From Acetanaerobacterium elongatum (GTDB lineage Bacteria; Bacillota; Clostridia; Oscillospirales; Ruminococcaceae): 41,335 bases of DNA. Positions 25,509 through 34,258 of this stretch are shown piece after piece (the first letter of the stretch is position 1; the number at the start of each line of letters is the position of its first letter). Below the pieces are notes generated by a model that was not told the origin of the DNA, made no database searches, and saw only the letters and a list, made by a program, of their open reading frames with translations. The stretch lies in the NCBI RefSeq assembly GCF_900103835.1, contig NZ_FNID01000027.1:1-41335 (forward strand). The letters run 5' to 3'. The position numbers were made by a program, and so were the translations under genes.

Positions 25509-26663
25509 TCAACGCAGCTTCTGCAAACGCTCGCAGGCTTCGTATAGTATATCATCTGACTTTGCATAACACAGCCGCACCAGATTATCACCCCCGCCGT
25601 TGTGGTAAAATGCCTCGCCGGGCACGGTAGCCACCCCGGTTCTTTGAAGGATAGCCATCGCCTTCTCCTTGGAGTTTTGCCCGGGAATGCGGCTTACATC
25701 GGCCAGCACATAATACGCCCCCTGCGGAGTGCAGGGGGTAAGCCCTACTTCGGCAAGGGCTTTGCAGACCAGGTTTCTCCTGCGTTCATAACCGGCGCGC
25801 AGGTTTTCATAGTAACTGTCGGGCAGTGCAAGAATCGCCTTGCTTACCCCCTCCTGCAGAGGAGAGGGCGCGCAGACATAAACAAGGTCGCTCGCACAGC
25901 CGATGGGTGCGGCCAGCTCTTCGCTGCAGGCGCAGTAACCGATTCGCCAGCCGGTGATACTGAAGGTTTTGGAATAGCCCGAAACAATAACCGTCCTGCT
26001 CTCCATACCGTCGACTGCCGCAGGGCTAAGATGAACACGGCCATCGTAAACAATGTATTCATAGATTTCGTCGGTAAACATCAGCAGGTTATGCCGCGTG
26101 CAGATGTCCGAAAGCTGCCGCAGTTCGTAAAGTGTGAACACCTTACCCGAGGGGTTTGCAGGGGTGTTTACCAGTATGCCGCGGGTACGCGGAGTAATCA
26201 GGTGTTCCACCGCCTCGGGGTCAAAATACCAGCCGGGCGGCGAGAGCCGAGCATAGAGCGGTACAACACCCAGCGCCAGCAGGGTATACTCATGGTAGCC
26301 GTAAAACGGCTCAAAAAGAATAACCTCATCGCCGGGGTTTAAAAGGGCAAGGCAGGCGCTGTAAAACGCGCCGGTAGCACCCGCGGTGACAACCACCCCG
26401 GTTTCGGGGTTAACGGTTATCTGATTGTAATGTGCAAGCTTTCCGGCAATTGCGCGGCGCAATTCTTCGGTGCCGTCAAAACGGGTATAGTGGTTCTGCC
26501 CGTTGTCAATACCGGCCTTGGCTTCTTGTGCCAACACAGGGGGAAGAGGCAGGTCGCACACACCCTGCGAAAGATTAATGCCGCCAGCCTTTTCACATTC
26601 CACCGACATAATGCGTATCTCGGAGCGCGTCAGCGCTTTGATACGGTCACTTGTGTAGCCCAT
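25509..26663 (-). CDS. Class I/II pyridoxal-phosphate aminotransferase (aspartate-type)
   Basis: A 384-residue fold-type I aminotransferase of the AAT-I alpha/gamma group. Motifs visible are 'INLSQGVCDLPLPP', 'YTRFDGTEELRRAIA', 'NTPANPSGKVF' and the Schiff-base Lys232 in 'SGYSKTFSITGWRIGY', plus the C-terminal Arg in 'LVRLCYA' that binds a carboxylate. This carboxylate site suggests an amino acid/2-oxo acid substrate rather than a sugar. Its presence in a sugar operon may mean supply of an amino acid for decorating the sugar, or of pyruvate for the TPP enzyme. The ATG at 26663 follows AGGAGGG at eight bases. The exact reaction is open. Confidence 0.87.
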   Translation of the reverse strand: MGYTSDRIKALTRSEIRIMSVECEKAGGINLSQGVCDLPLPPVLAQEAKAGIDNGQNHYTRFDGTEELRRAIAGKLAHYNQITVNPETGVVVTAGATGAFYSACLALLNPGDEVILFEPFYGYHEYTLLALGVVPLYARLSPPGWYFDPEAVEHLITPRTRGILVNTPANPSGKVFTLYELRQLSDICTRHNLLMFTDEIYEYIVYDGRVHLSPAAVDGMESRTVIVSGYSKTFSITGWRIGYCACSEELAAPIGCASDLVYVCAPSPLQEGVSKAILALPDSYYENLRAGYERRRNLVCKALAEVGLTPCTPQGAYYVLADVSRIPGQNSKEKAMAILQRTGVATVPGEAFYHNGGGDNLVRLCYAKSDDILYEACERLQKLR

Positions 26664-26686
26664 AAAACATCCCTCCTGTTACTTTG

Positions 26687-27391
26687 CTACTGATAGACTC
26701 CCTGCCGCCAGGATGGAATATCGAGCTGCATCAATGTATAGGCCTTTTCGCTGCCTTCTCCGGCCGGAAGGTTCTCGGCCTTTACAACAAAGCCGTTGCG
26801 CTTGTAGAACTCAATGGCATGGGTGTTATCGGCAAATACGCGCAAACGTATGATATTCAGCTTTAAGGTATCAAGCCCCCAGCGGATGAGTGCATGTAGG
26901 GCAAAGGTCATGGTTCCGGGCGGGGCGCTTTTCTCTCCGCGCAGCACCGCATCCACTTCACACATCCGCCTTGCATAGTCAAAGTTTGAGTAGCCGATAT
27001 GCCCCACCGCGGTGCCGTCGTTTAGCAGGATGAGAAAGAGCAGACGGTCGCTTCGGGCAAGAATCTGGTTTTCCAGCCAGCTTATCGTTCCCTGCTCGGT
27101 GGCGGTGAACGCCTGCGCCGAGAGGGTGGGGTTTTCGTTGCGCCAGCGGGCGATGAGCCGAGCACAGCCGGGAACGGAAACGAGAAAATCACGGGTAATG
27201 GGGCGCAGCTGCCCTACAACCGATCCGCAATTGTCTGTAATGGGAACGGTGGAAAGGGTATCGCCTTGCCCCCCTGATTTCATGTGATTAAAGAGGACTG
27301 TAATATAGGATTGATATACATCAATATATTCCGTGCCGGTTCCTCCTCTGCATAAGCGGTTTTCATTGTTGCGCATTAATTCTATGTTCAA
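26687..27391 (-). CDS. GNAT-family N-acyltransferase
   Basis: A 234-residue protein. Residues about 60-225 form a GNAT domain: 'LRPITRDFLVSVPGCARLIARW', 'ISWLENQIL', the beta-4 strand 'GTAVGHIGYSNFDYARRMCEVD' and the acyl-CoA helix region, then 'LNIIRLRVFADNTHAIEFYKRNGFV', the usual closing motif. The 'WLEN-' and 'IGY' features resemble PseH/WbdR-like sugar N-acetyltransferases, fitting acylation of an amino-sugar made by the DegT enzyme. The first 50 or so residues are not recognisable. The start overlaps the stop of the TPP-enzyme gene by four bases, showing tight coupling. Confidence 0.8.
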   Translation of the reverse strand: MNIELMRNNENRLCRGGTGTEYIDVYQSYITVLFNHMKSGGQGDTLSTVPITDNCGSVVGQLRPITRDFLVSVPGCARLIARWRNENPTLSAQAFTATEQGTISWLENQILARSDRLLFLILLNDGTAVGHIGYSNFDYARRMCEVDAVLRGEKSAPPGTMTFALHALIRWGLDTLKLNIIRLRVFADNTHAIEFYKRNGFVVKAENLPAGEGSEKAYTLMQLDIPSWRQGVYQ

Positions 27392-29118
27392 TTAGCTGTA
27401 TAGGGCGGGATAATCATGGCATTGAGAAACTCCTCACGGGGCAGCGGTGGCTCCTGCTCCTCAATCGGGCGGTTTACCGAAAGCTTTGGGAATACGTAGG
27501 TCTCCTGTGGCAGCACAAGCTCCAGCAGCGCAGGCCGTTTTGCGGTGAGCATGGCGCGCGACTTATACAAGTTTTCCATGTCAGTAATGCGCGTGCTTTC
27601 AAGCCCATAAGCATTTGCCAGTGCGCAGAAATCGGGTGGGGAATAGTCCTTCACCGTAGCGCAGTAGCGGGCATCAAAGTACATCTCCTGAAAGTGGCGT
27701 ATCATGCCAAGGCTGCGGTTGTTGAGCACAATCACCTTAACGGGCAGCTTCTCCCGTACCAGCAGCTGCAGCTCTTGGCTGTTCATCTGCGCGCCGCCGT
27801 CCCCCATTAAGGCGATGACATTGCTTTCGGGTGCGGCAAAGGCAGCCCCGATGGCGCAGGGCAGTGAGAAGCCCATTGCCCCCATGCCGCCGCAGGTAAG
27901 CAGCCGCTGCCCCCTGGCAAGCGTGAGCGACTGCGCGCCCCACATCTGGTTCTGCCCCACATCAAGGCAGATGATATCGCTGGGCTGAAGGAGCTTACTA
28001 AGCTCGCAGATAATATAATTTGGATCGCTAAACTCCGGTTTTGCGTAGGAGGGATACCTTGCCTGCCAGCCCTGCACCGTCTTCATCCAGTCGCTGTAGT
28101 TGAAGGTGATGCTGTCTAGCCGTTGTTCCAGCTGCACTAAAAAGTCCTTGACATCCGCCTGTATGGAAAGCTCATCGGGCTTGATTTTATGATCAAGCTC
28201 GTTTGCGTCGATATCCACACGAATCAGCTTCGCTTCACGGGTAAAGCTGCCGGGCAGGGTGCCGGTTTGGCGGGTATCCAGCCGGGAACCGAGGCAGAGC
28301 AGCAGGTCACAGTTGGCTGCGGCAAGGTTTGCACTGCGAAGGCCATAGGCACCCAGCATTCCGCAGAAGCCGGGCAGGGTGTTATCCACCGCGTCACGCC
28401 CCATCAGCGAGCAGATAACCGGAGCCGAAAGCCGCTTTGCAACCCGGTTAAACACCTCGGCTGCCCCCGCAAGGCGCACACCACCTCCGGCCAGCAGTAC
28501 AGGCCGCCGGCTGTTGCCTAGCAGATGAAGGATGGTATCTGTCTCAACAGTTCGTTTCGCTGGTTTTGGGATATTGTAGCCCGTAAGCTGTTCCTCGTCT
28601 ATCTCCGCGCGCTGGATATTCATGGGCAGGTCAAGCAGTACCGGCCCGTGCCTGCCCAAAAGCGCAATGGCTGCGGCCTTCTCCAGCTCGTAGCGGATAT
28701 CCTGCGCACAGGTAACCCTTGCCGCGTATTTCACAATCGGCTTAACAATGCTTACAATATCGGTTTCCTGAAAGCCGAGCTGGCGCACGCGAAGGCTATC
28801 CTTATACTCATAGGTATTCACCTGCCCCGTAAGGTAGAGGCAGGGGATGGAATCGAAATAGGCGCTGCCGATGCCGGTAATCAGGTTGGTTGCTCCCGGG
28901 CCGCTGGTGGCAATCGCCACATCAAGGCTGTTGTTTACCCGCGCCCAGCCCTCGGCGGCAAATGAGGCCCCCTGCTCGTGGCAGCAGCCGACAAACCGCA
29001 GGCCGGGGCAGCGGTAGAAGGAGTCGATGAGATGGGTTACCGCGCCGCCCTGATAGCCAAACACATGGGTACAACCGTTTTGTAACAGGAAGCGGGCAAC
29101 ATAATCCGAAACCTTCAT
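27388..29118 (-). CDS. TPP-dependent acetolactate synthase-like enzyme, probable sugar-branching (YerE-like)
   Basis: A 576-residue thiamine-pyrophosphate enzyme with the three-domain acetolactate synthase layout. The N-terminal domain has the cofactor-activating Glu48 in 'CCHEQGASFAAEGWAR', the central domain has 'PVLLAGGGVRLAGAAEVF', and the C-terminal domain has the GDG...NN thiamine motif ('ALMGDGGAQMNSQELQ', 'VIVLNNRSLGM'). It resembles IlvB, but it sits in a CDP-sugar operon with no ilvN, ilvC or ilvD near it. In Yersinia, YerE is an ALS-like flavoenzyme that adds an acetyl unit from pyruvate to CDP-4-keto-3,6-dideoxyglucose; the operon provides exactly that type of substrate. The ATG at 29118 follows GGGAGG at nine bases. 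The YerE-like role is inference. Confidence 0.82.
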   Translation of the reverse strand: MKVSDYVARFLLQNGCTHVFGYQGGAVTHLIDSFYRCPGLRFVGCCHEQGASFAAEGWARVNNSLDVAIATSGPGATNLITGIGSAYFDSIPCLYLTGQVNTYEYKDSLRVRQLGFQETDIVSIVKPIVKYAARVTCAQDIRYELEKAAAIALLGRHGPVLLDLPMNIQRAEIDEEQLTGYNIPKPAKRTVETDTILHLLGNSRRPVLLAGGGVRLAGAAEVFNRVAKRLSAPVICSLMGRDAVDNTLPGFCGMLGAYGLRSANLAAANCDLLLCLGSRLDTRQTGTLPGSFTREAKLIRVDIDANELDHKIKPDELSIQADVKDFLVQLEQRLDSITFNYSDWMKTVQGWQARYPSYAKPEFSDPNYIICELSKLLQPSDIICLDVGQNQMWGAQSLTLARGQRLLTCGGMGAMGFSLPCAIGAAFAAPESNVIALMGDGGAQMNSQELQLLVREKLPVKVIVLNNRSLGMIRHFQEMYFDARYCATVKDYSPPDFCALANAYGLESTRITDMENLYKSRAMLTAKRPALLELVLPQETYVFPKLSVNRPIEEQEPPLPREEFLNAMIIPPYTAN

Positions 29119-29164
29119 TACGGCGTACCTCCCTTGCCCGATTCTGGCAGCACCTTAATAATGA

Positions 29165-30268
29165 CTAAGCTGGTTCCATACACCGCAGGCAGTAGGCGGC
29201 AATCTGTGCTTCACAAAGCATCCGTTTCTCCTCGTCTGTTTCGGCGCGATACCATGCCAGCGTTTGCGCCAAGGCTTCGTTTAGTGTCAGCCTTGATTGC
29301 CAGCCTAATAGGTTCCGCGCCTTCGAACAGTCAAGGCTAAGCAGGCTTGCTTCGTGCGGGGCAGTGTCGTTTTCTAAAAGATCCTCCCATCCGCCGCTTC
29401 CCCAAAGACGCACCACCTCGTTAACCACCTCGCCCACCGGTACCACCGAGTGGTAGTCCGGGCCGAAGTTCCACGCGCCGATATGTTTTGCGGGATTTTC
29501 AAGAAGCCCCGCCGCAAGTGTAAGGTAACCGTAGAGCGGCTCGAGCACAAACTGCCACGGACGAACCGCTTTGGGGTTTCGCACCCCGATAGGCCTGCCG
29601 CTTTGCAGGGCGCGTACACAGTCGGGGAGAATCCGGTCGGGCGACCAGTCTCCTCCGCCGATGACATTCCCTGCACGGGCAGTACATATATGCTTATCTA
29701 TATTATCCTTGGAAAAGAAGGAACGTGCATAGGCGGCACATACCAGCTCGGCGCAGCCCTTGCTGGCACTGTAGGGGTCGTACCCGCCCATGGAGTCGCA
29801 TTCGCGGTAGCCCCAGAGCTGCTCCTTATTTTCGTAGCATTTGTCGGAGGTAATCATCACCGCCGCTCGCACGCTTTCACAGGTGCGAACATTTTCGAGC
29901 ACGTTCACCGTACCCATGATATTGGTGTCAAGGGTTTCGGCGGGAAGGGCATACGAAAGCCGAACCAACGGCTGTGCGGCCAGATGAAACACCACCTCGG
30001 GGCGGTATTCTTCAAATACCGCCTTCAGGTGCCCGTAGTCGCGTACATCTCCGCGAATATCAGTGATATCCTTACCTAGCCTGCAAGCCGCGAAGTTATC
30101 CCCTTCGGTGCGCGGCGGCAGCGCATAACCTATCACATCGGCGTTCATCAATGTAAGCCACAGTGTGAGCCACGAGCCTTTAAAACCGGTGTGCCCGGTT
30201 ATGAGCACCCGGCGGTTATTAAAAGCACCGTTAAAAAGGTGCGGAAAGTCTATGCCCACAGTCGCCAT
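29165..30268 (-). CDS. rfbG: CDP-glucose 4,6-dehydratase
   Basis: A 367-residue extended short-chain dehydrogenase that converts CDP-glucose to CDP-4-keto-6-deoxyglucose. The NAD site 'LITGHTGFKGSWL' has GxxGxxG at 25-31, and the catalytic Tyr166-xxx-Lys170 is in 'YDPYSASKGCAEL'. Sugar-nucleotide dehydratase blocks 'VFHLAAQPLVRLSYA' and 'RAGNVIGGGDWSPDRILPD' are characteristic of RfbG. The open frame begins at 30289, but ATG at 30268 follows GGGGGA at six bases. It overlaps the end of rfbF by 19 bases. It provides the substrate for RfbH. Confidence 0.94.
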   Translation of the reverse strand: MATVGIDFPHLFNGAFNNRRVLITGHTGFKGSWLTLWLTLMNADVIGYALPPRTEGDNFAACRLGKDITDIRGDVRDYGHLKAVFEEYRPEVVFHLAAQPLVRLSYALPAETLDTNIMGTVNVLENVRTCESVRAAVMITSDKCYENKEQLWGYRECDSMGGYDPYSASKGCAELVCAAYARSFFSKDNIDKHICTARAGNVIGGGDWSPDRILPDCVRALQSGRPIGVRNPKAVRPWQFVLEPLYGYLTLAAGLLENPAKHIGAWNFGPDYHSVVPVGEVVNEVVRLWGSGGWEDLLENDTAPHEASLLSLDCSKARNLLGWQSRLTLNEALAQTLAWYRAETDEEKRMLCEAQIAAYCLRCMEPA

Positions 30269-31020
30269 GGTGCATCCCCCGCATTCCACAGGCTGCTGAC
30301 CTGTTCGATATCCTTGGTGGTGTCGATTGCCGCCCAGAAACCGTGATGGCGGTAAACACTCAGCTGCCCCTCCTGCGCCAGACGATGCAGCGGCTGCTGC
30401 TCAAACGCGCAGTTTTCGTCCGGGATATAGTCAAACACGCGGCGGTTGAGCACCATAAAGCCGCCGTTAATGGTGTCGTCCAGCACCGGTTTCTCCTTAA
30501 ACGCTGTTGCCAGGCCGTCCTGAACCTGTATTACGCCAAACGGAGAATTGGGGTTGACGCCCGTCAGGGTGGCGATGCGGCCCGACTTTCGGTGGGTGTC
30601 AATCAGCGCCGGAAGGTTTACATTGCTTAGCCCGTCGCCATAGGTAAGCATAAATTCATTATCATCTATATAATCCTTAATCAGCTTAATCCGTCGGCCG
30701 GTTTGCGATTCCGCCCCGGTATCAATGATAGTGACCTTCCAGTCTTCGTTGTTTTGGGTGAGGTAGCGTACCGAGGCATTTGCACCTGTTGTAACGGTGA
30801 AGTCGTTGTTCAGCCAGCACATCTCCATAAAGTAGCGCTTGATCATCTCGCCCTTGTACCCCACGCAGAGAATGAAGTCCTTAAAGCCGTAAAACGAGTA
30901 GATCTTCATAATGTGCCACAGAATGGGCCGCCCGCCGATGGGCACCAAAGGCTTTGGGCGAAACTCGGTTTCCTCGCGCATCCGCGTGCCCTTGCCGCCG
31001 CAGAGGATTACTGTTTTCAT
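30250..31020 (-). CDS. rfbF: Glucose-1-phosphate cytidylyltransferase
   Basis: A 256-residue nucleotidyltransferase that makes CDP-glucose from glucose 1-phosphate and CTP, the first dedicated step of CDP-deoxyhexose synthesis. The N-terminal 'ILCGGKGTRMREETEFRPKP' is the signature nucleotide loop with RfbF-specific residues, followed by 'LVPIGGRPILWHIMKIYSFYG'. 'SQTGRRIKLIKDYI', 'FMLTYGDGLSNV' and 'NGGFMVLNRRVFDYI' are also typical of this group. It is the first gene of the minus-strand sugar operon. ATG at 31020 is preferred over the TTG one codon earlier. Confidence 0.95.
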   Translation of the reverse strand: MKTVILCGGKGTRMREETEFRPKPLVPIGGRPILWHIMKIYSFYGFKDFILCVGYKGEMIKRYFMEMCWLNNDFTVTTGANASVRYLTQNNEDWKVTIIDTGAESQTGRRIKLIKDYIDDNEFMLTYGDGLSNVNLPALIDTHRKSGRIATLTGVNPNSPFGVIQVQDGLATAFKEKPVLDDTINGGFMVLNRRVFDYIPDENCAFEQQPLHRLAQEGQLSVYRHHGFWAAIDTTKDIEQVSSLWNAGDAPWRLWA

Positions 31021-31399
31021 CAAAACACCCGCCTTCCATATATATGCCGCCGAGGTGTTGTCCTAGTCGTGATACTTATTTCAAATCCGCTAAAACAAGT
31101 ACACCTAAAAAAGCGCAGCAGGATGCGCCTTATTCACTATATGCGGCGGCAGCGGCGGGTGCGACAACAATTGCTTAGGGTGGGCATGTTGAATTGGGGT
31201 TAACAGGTTGTGTGTCTATTATTCTAAATTTGAAAACATAAGTTTACCTATTCAGATTAAAAAATACAAATATTATTGAATTTCTGCCTTGCCAGAAATA
31301 GTAACAAAGTTTAATATAGTTGTTATAAGCAGGAAAGGTTTTACTCCTGTAATGTGAACGCTTAAAACAATGTATTCTTTAGCTAAGAAGGGAAGTTTT
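31021..31399. promoter_or_regulatory. Divergent control region between the CDP-sugar and GH8/GH43 operons
   Basis: No gene is supported here. On the minus strand TTGTAT (31269-31264) and TAAACT (31246-31241), 17 bases apart, are a candidate rfb promoter. A perfect inverted repeat, ATTTCTG-CCTTGC-CAGAAAT (31280-31299), lies between the two units. On the plus strand GTAACA (31301-31306) and TATAAG (31324-31329), 17 bases apart, could serve the GH8 gene and are spanned by TAACAA...TTGTTA (31302-31325). A GC-rich stretch at 31110-31165 contains a small GCGCA/TGCGC hairpin. Confidence 0.4.
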
Positions 31400-32590
31400 A
31401 TGGGCAACGCATTTTATACAGGCGAATATACCAATCTCTTTGCACAGCTGGGGTATTCCTCGCAGGAGATACAAAACAGGGTAGAGGAGTGCTTTAATAC
31501 CATCTTCTTCGGCTCGGAGGAGGAGCGCATCTTCCACGAGGCCGGCGACGACATGGGGTACCTTATGGATACGGGAAACCTTGATGTGCGCACCGAGGGC
31601 CAGTCCTACGGGATGATGATGGCACTTCAGATGAACCGGAAGGATATCTTTGACCGCATCTGGAAGTGGACGCGAACCCATATGTATATCAAAAGCGGCC
31701 CGAACAAGGGGTATTTCGGGTGGTCCGCACAGCTTGACGGCACACTAAATTCCAACGGCTCCGCGCCGGACGGTGAGGAGTATTTCGCCATGGCGCTGCT
31801 GTTTGCCGCAAACCGCTGGGGCGACGGAGAAGGGATTTTCGAATACTCCCGCGAGGCCAAGGCGTTGCTGCACGAGATGGTACATAAAGGGGAGGACGGC
31901 AGCGGGCAGCCGATGTTTGACCCTAAGTATCACTATATCCGCTTTACCACCGATACCAATTTCACTGATCCTTCCTACCATCTGCCGCATTTTTACGAGC
32001 TGTTTGCGCGTTGGGGAAACCCGCAGGACGCAGATTTTTTCAGCACGCTTGCCGCTAAAAGCCGAGATTACTTAAAAGCTGCCTGCCATCCGGTGACGGG
32101 CCTGGCGGCAGAATATGCGGAATATGACGGAACCCCCTGCAAACATGGCAACCACCACCATTTTTACAGTGACTCCTACCGCGTGGCGGCAAACCTCGCA
32201 TTGGATTATGAGTGGTTCGGGGCGGATGAGTGGGAGACAATATGTGCCGATAATATTCAGCGCTTTTTTGCACAGACGGCGAAAGGCAAAGAAGAGCTCA
32301 TTTACAACATTGACGGAACACCGGTGGTTAATCCGGAAGAGCTTGTTCATGAAATAGACGGAACGCCCGTGGGTGTGCTGCATCCGGTAGGGCTGCTGGC
32401 AACCAACGCTCAGGCATCCCTTGCCGCAAAGGCGGCGTACCGCATGGAGTTTGTGCGCAAGCTGTGGGATACACCGCTTCGTACAGGAAACCGACGTTAC
32501 TACGATAACTGCCTCTATCTCTTCGCCATGCTGGCTTTAAGCGGTAATTACCGCATTTGGCTGCCGAAAACGAAAGGAGCTTCTGAATGA
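31400..32590 (+). CDS. GH8 reducing-end xylose-releasing exo-oligoxylanase
   Basis: A 396-residue inverting glycoside hydrolase of family 8, close to Rex enzymes that remove single xylose units from the reducing end of xylo-oligosaccharides. The catalytic acid Glu66 lies in 'VRTEGQSYGM' and the base Asp258 in 'FYSDSYRVA'. The numbering and spacing nearly match the known Bacillus halodurans Rex (Glu70 and Asp263). The conserved 'SAPDGEEYFAMAL' is also present. No signal peptide is seen, so it acts in the cytoplasm on imported oligosaccharides. The start at 31400 follows AAGGGAAG and matches the family; the frame runs back to 31370. Its stop overlaps the GH43 gene start by four bases (ATGA). 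Confidence 0.9.
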   Translation: MGNAFYTGEYTNLFAQLGYSSQEIQNRVEECFNTIFFGSEEERIFHEAGDDMGYLMDTGNLDVRTEGQSYGMMMALQMNRKDIFDRIWKWTRTHMYIKSGPNKGYFGWSAQLDGTLNSNGSAPDGEEYFAMALLFAANRWGDGEGIFEYSREAKALLHEMVHKGEDGSGQPMFDPKYHYIRFTTDTNFTDPSYHLPHFYELFARWGNPQDADFFSTLAAKSRDYLKAACHPVTGLAAEYAEYDGTPCKHGNHHHFYSDSYRVAANLALDYEWFGADEWETICADNIQRFFAQTAKGKEELIYNIDGTPVVNPEELVHEIDGTPVGVLHPVGLLATNAQASLAAKAAYRMEFVRKLWDTPLRTGNRRYYDNCLYLFAMLALSGNYRIWLPKTKGASE

Positions 32591-34143
32591 GTAGTATTGT
32601 AAACCCTATTCTGCCCGGCTTTTACCCCGACCCGTCCATCTGCGCGGTGGGTAAGGATTTTTACATTGTCAACTCCACCTTTGCTTACTTCCCCGGTGTG
32701 CCCATCTTTCATACCAGGGATTTTGAGCACATCGAGCAGATCGGAAATGTTCTTACAAGGGATTCACAGCTGCCGCTGGAGGGTGCAAAGCATTCCGGAG
32801 GTATCTATGCGCCCACCCTGCGCTATCATGACGGAACATTCTACATGATAACCACCAACGTCTTAGGGGGCGGAAACTTTATTGTTACAGCTAAAAACCC
32901 GGCAGGCCCGTGGTCGGAGCCGTACTGGCTGAAAGGGGCGGAGGGTATCGACCCAAGCCTGTTCTTTGATGATGACGGCACCTGCTACTACGTCGGTACC
33001 CGTGCCGACCACGAATTAGAGCGCTATTACGGCGACAATGAGATCTACATCTCGCGGCTTGACCTTGATACAATGCAGTTGACGGGCGACTGTAAAAAGC
33101 TGTGGAAGGGTGCCATGCAAAATTCCGTATGGGCGGAAGGGCCGCACCTTTACAAGATTAACGGCTATTACTACCTGTTGATTGCCGAGGGCGGAACCGC
33201 AGCAGAGCACAGCATCTGCGTTGCGCGAAGCCAATCGGTGTTCGGCCCCTACGAGGGCTGCCTCAATAATCCTATCTTTACCCATCGGCATTTAGGTTCG
33301 GCTTATCCTGTTAAAAACGTTGGCCACGGAGACCTGGTGCAGGCGGAAGATGGCAGCTGGTATATCCTTATGCTGGCCTCACGCCCCTGCGAGGGGTATT
33401 CTAATCTGGGCAGAGAAACCTTTTTGGCCCGCGTGGAATGGGAGAACGGCTGGCCGGTGGTTAACCCCGGAGAGGGCAGGCTTTTGCCAAAGATGCAGCT
33501 GCCGTTTGAGGAGTACCCGCTCAACCCCCAAACCGGCTGTTTGCGGTTTGATGAGATGAGCCCGGACCGGCTTGACCCAAGACTGTTGTTTCTGCGCAAC
33601 CCTAATAGGGAGCATTATCTATTTGGTGAGTGGGGGCTGCGCATGAAGTGTTCGCCGATAACGCTGTGTGAGCTTTCCAGCCCCACATGGGTGGGTATTC
33701 GCCAAACCTCATTCCGCTTTGTGGCGGAAACCAAGCTCAGTTTCCGGCCGCGGCGGCAGGGAGAGTTTGCAGGGATTACCATTGTACAGAACAATCAGTT
33801 TCACATTCGCATGGAATATGGCCTTGCTGCCGAAGGAAACTGCATACGCGCGGTAATATGTGAAGACGGGCAGGAAAGCGTTGCTGCAGCACAGACGGTA
33901 AATGCGGATACCATACAGCTGAAGATGATGCAGTATGGGCAGAAGCTGTATCTCTATTACAAGGCAAACGATATGGACGAGTATCTGTTGCTTGCGGGTG
34001 GCCTTTACACCGGTAATCTTTCAACCGAAAGAACGTGGGGCTTTGTGGGCTGCACCATCGGCCTGTATGTAACCTCCAATGGGAATGAAAGCTCAAACAG
34101 TGCCGATTTCCGCTTCCTTGTTTACGAGAACCTGCCGGTCTGA
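32587..34143 (+). CDS. GH43 beta-xylosidase / alpha-L-arabinofuranosidase
   Basis: A 518-residue two-domain enzyme. Residues about 5-310 form the five-bladed GH43 propeller, with the three acidic residues at Asp15 ('FYPDPSI'), Asp122 ('GIDPSLFFDDDG') and Glu184 ('VWAEGPHLYK'). The C-terminal 200 residues form the beta-sandwich common to XynB-type members, which helps close the active site. It should cut non-reducing xylose or arabinose residues from short oligosaccharides. There is no signal peptide. It is translationally coupled to the GH8 gene, so the two enzymes attack the chain from opposite ends. The araR gene follows, making arabinoxylan-derived oligosaccharides the likely substrate. 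Confidence 0.92.
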   Translation: MSSIVNPILPGFYPDPSICAVGKDFYIVNSTFAYFPGVPIFHTRDFEHIEQIGNVLTRDSQLPLEGAKHSGGIYAPTLRYHDGTFYMITTNVLGGGNFIVTAKNPAGPWSEPYWLKGAEGIDPSLFFDDDGTCYYVGTRADHELERYYGDNEIYISRLDLDTMQLTGDCKKLWKGAMQNSVWAEGPHLYKINGYYYLLIAEGGTAAEHSICVARSQSVFGPYEGCLNNPIFTHRHLGSAYPVKNVGHGDLVQAEDGSWYILMLASRPCEGYSNLGRETFLARVEWENGWPVVNPGEGRLLPKMQLPFEEYPLNPQTGCLRFDEMSPDRLDPRLLFLRNPNREHYLFGEWGLRMKCSPITLCELSSPTWVGIRQTSFRFVAETKLSFRPRRQGEFAGITIVQNNQFHIRMEYGLAAEGNCIRAVICEDGQESVAAAQTVNADTIQLKMMQYGQKLYLYYKANDMDEYLLLAGGLYTGNLSTERTWGFVGCTIGLYVTSNGNESSNSADFRFLVYENLPV

Positions 34144-34198
34144 GCGATTAAGAATATCCACAGGATGTAAGACAGAGTGTCTGCTTATTCAGGTTGTC

Positions 34199-34227
34199 TT
34201 TACAACGTTATGAATATGTTGTAAGAT
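34199..34227 (+). promoter_or_regulatory. araR promoter with inverted repeat
   Basis: TTTACA (34199-34204) and TAAGAT (34222-34227) are spaced by 17 bases. Both are covered by the inverted repeat TTACAAC-N11-GTTGTAA (34200-34224). A similar repeat spans the candidate GH8 promoter. Confidence 0.6.
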
Positions 34228-34258
34228 AAATGAAAACATCTTTGTGAGGAATGATAGG

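Noticed and set aside
27388-29118. Annotation as acetolactate synthase large subunit (ilvB) for branched-chain amino acid synthesis.
   Set aside because: The sequence is of that fold, but no ilvN, ilvC or ilvD is adjacent, and the gene is translationally coupled within a CDP-sugar operon, so a sugar-directed role is more likely.
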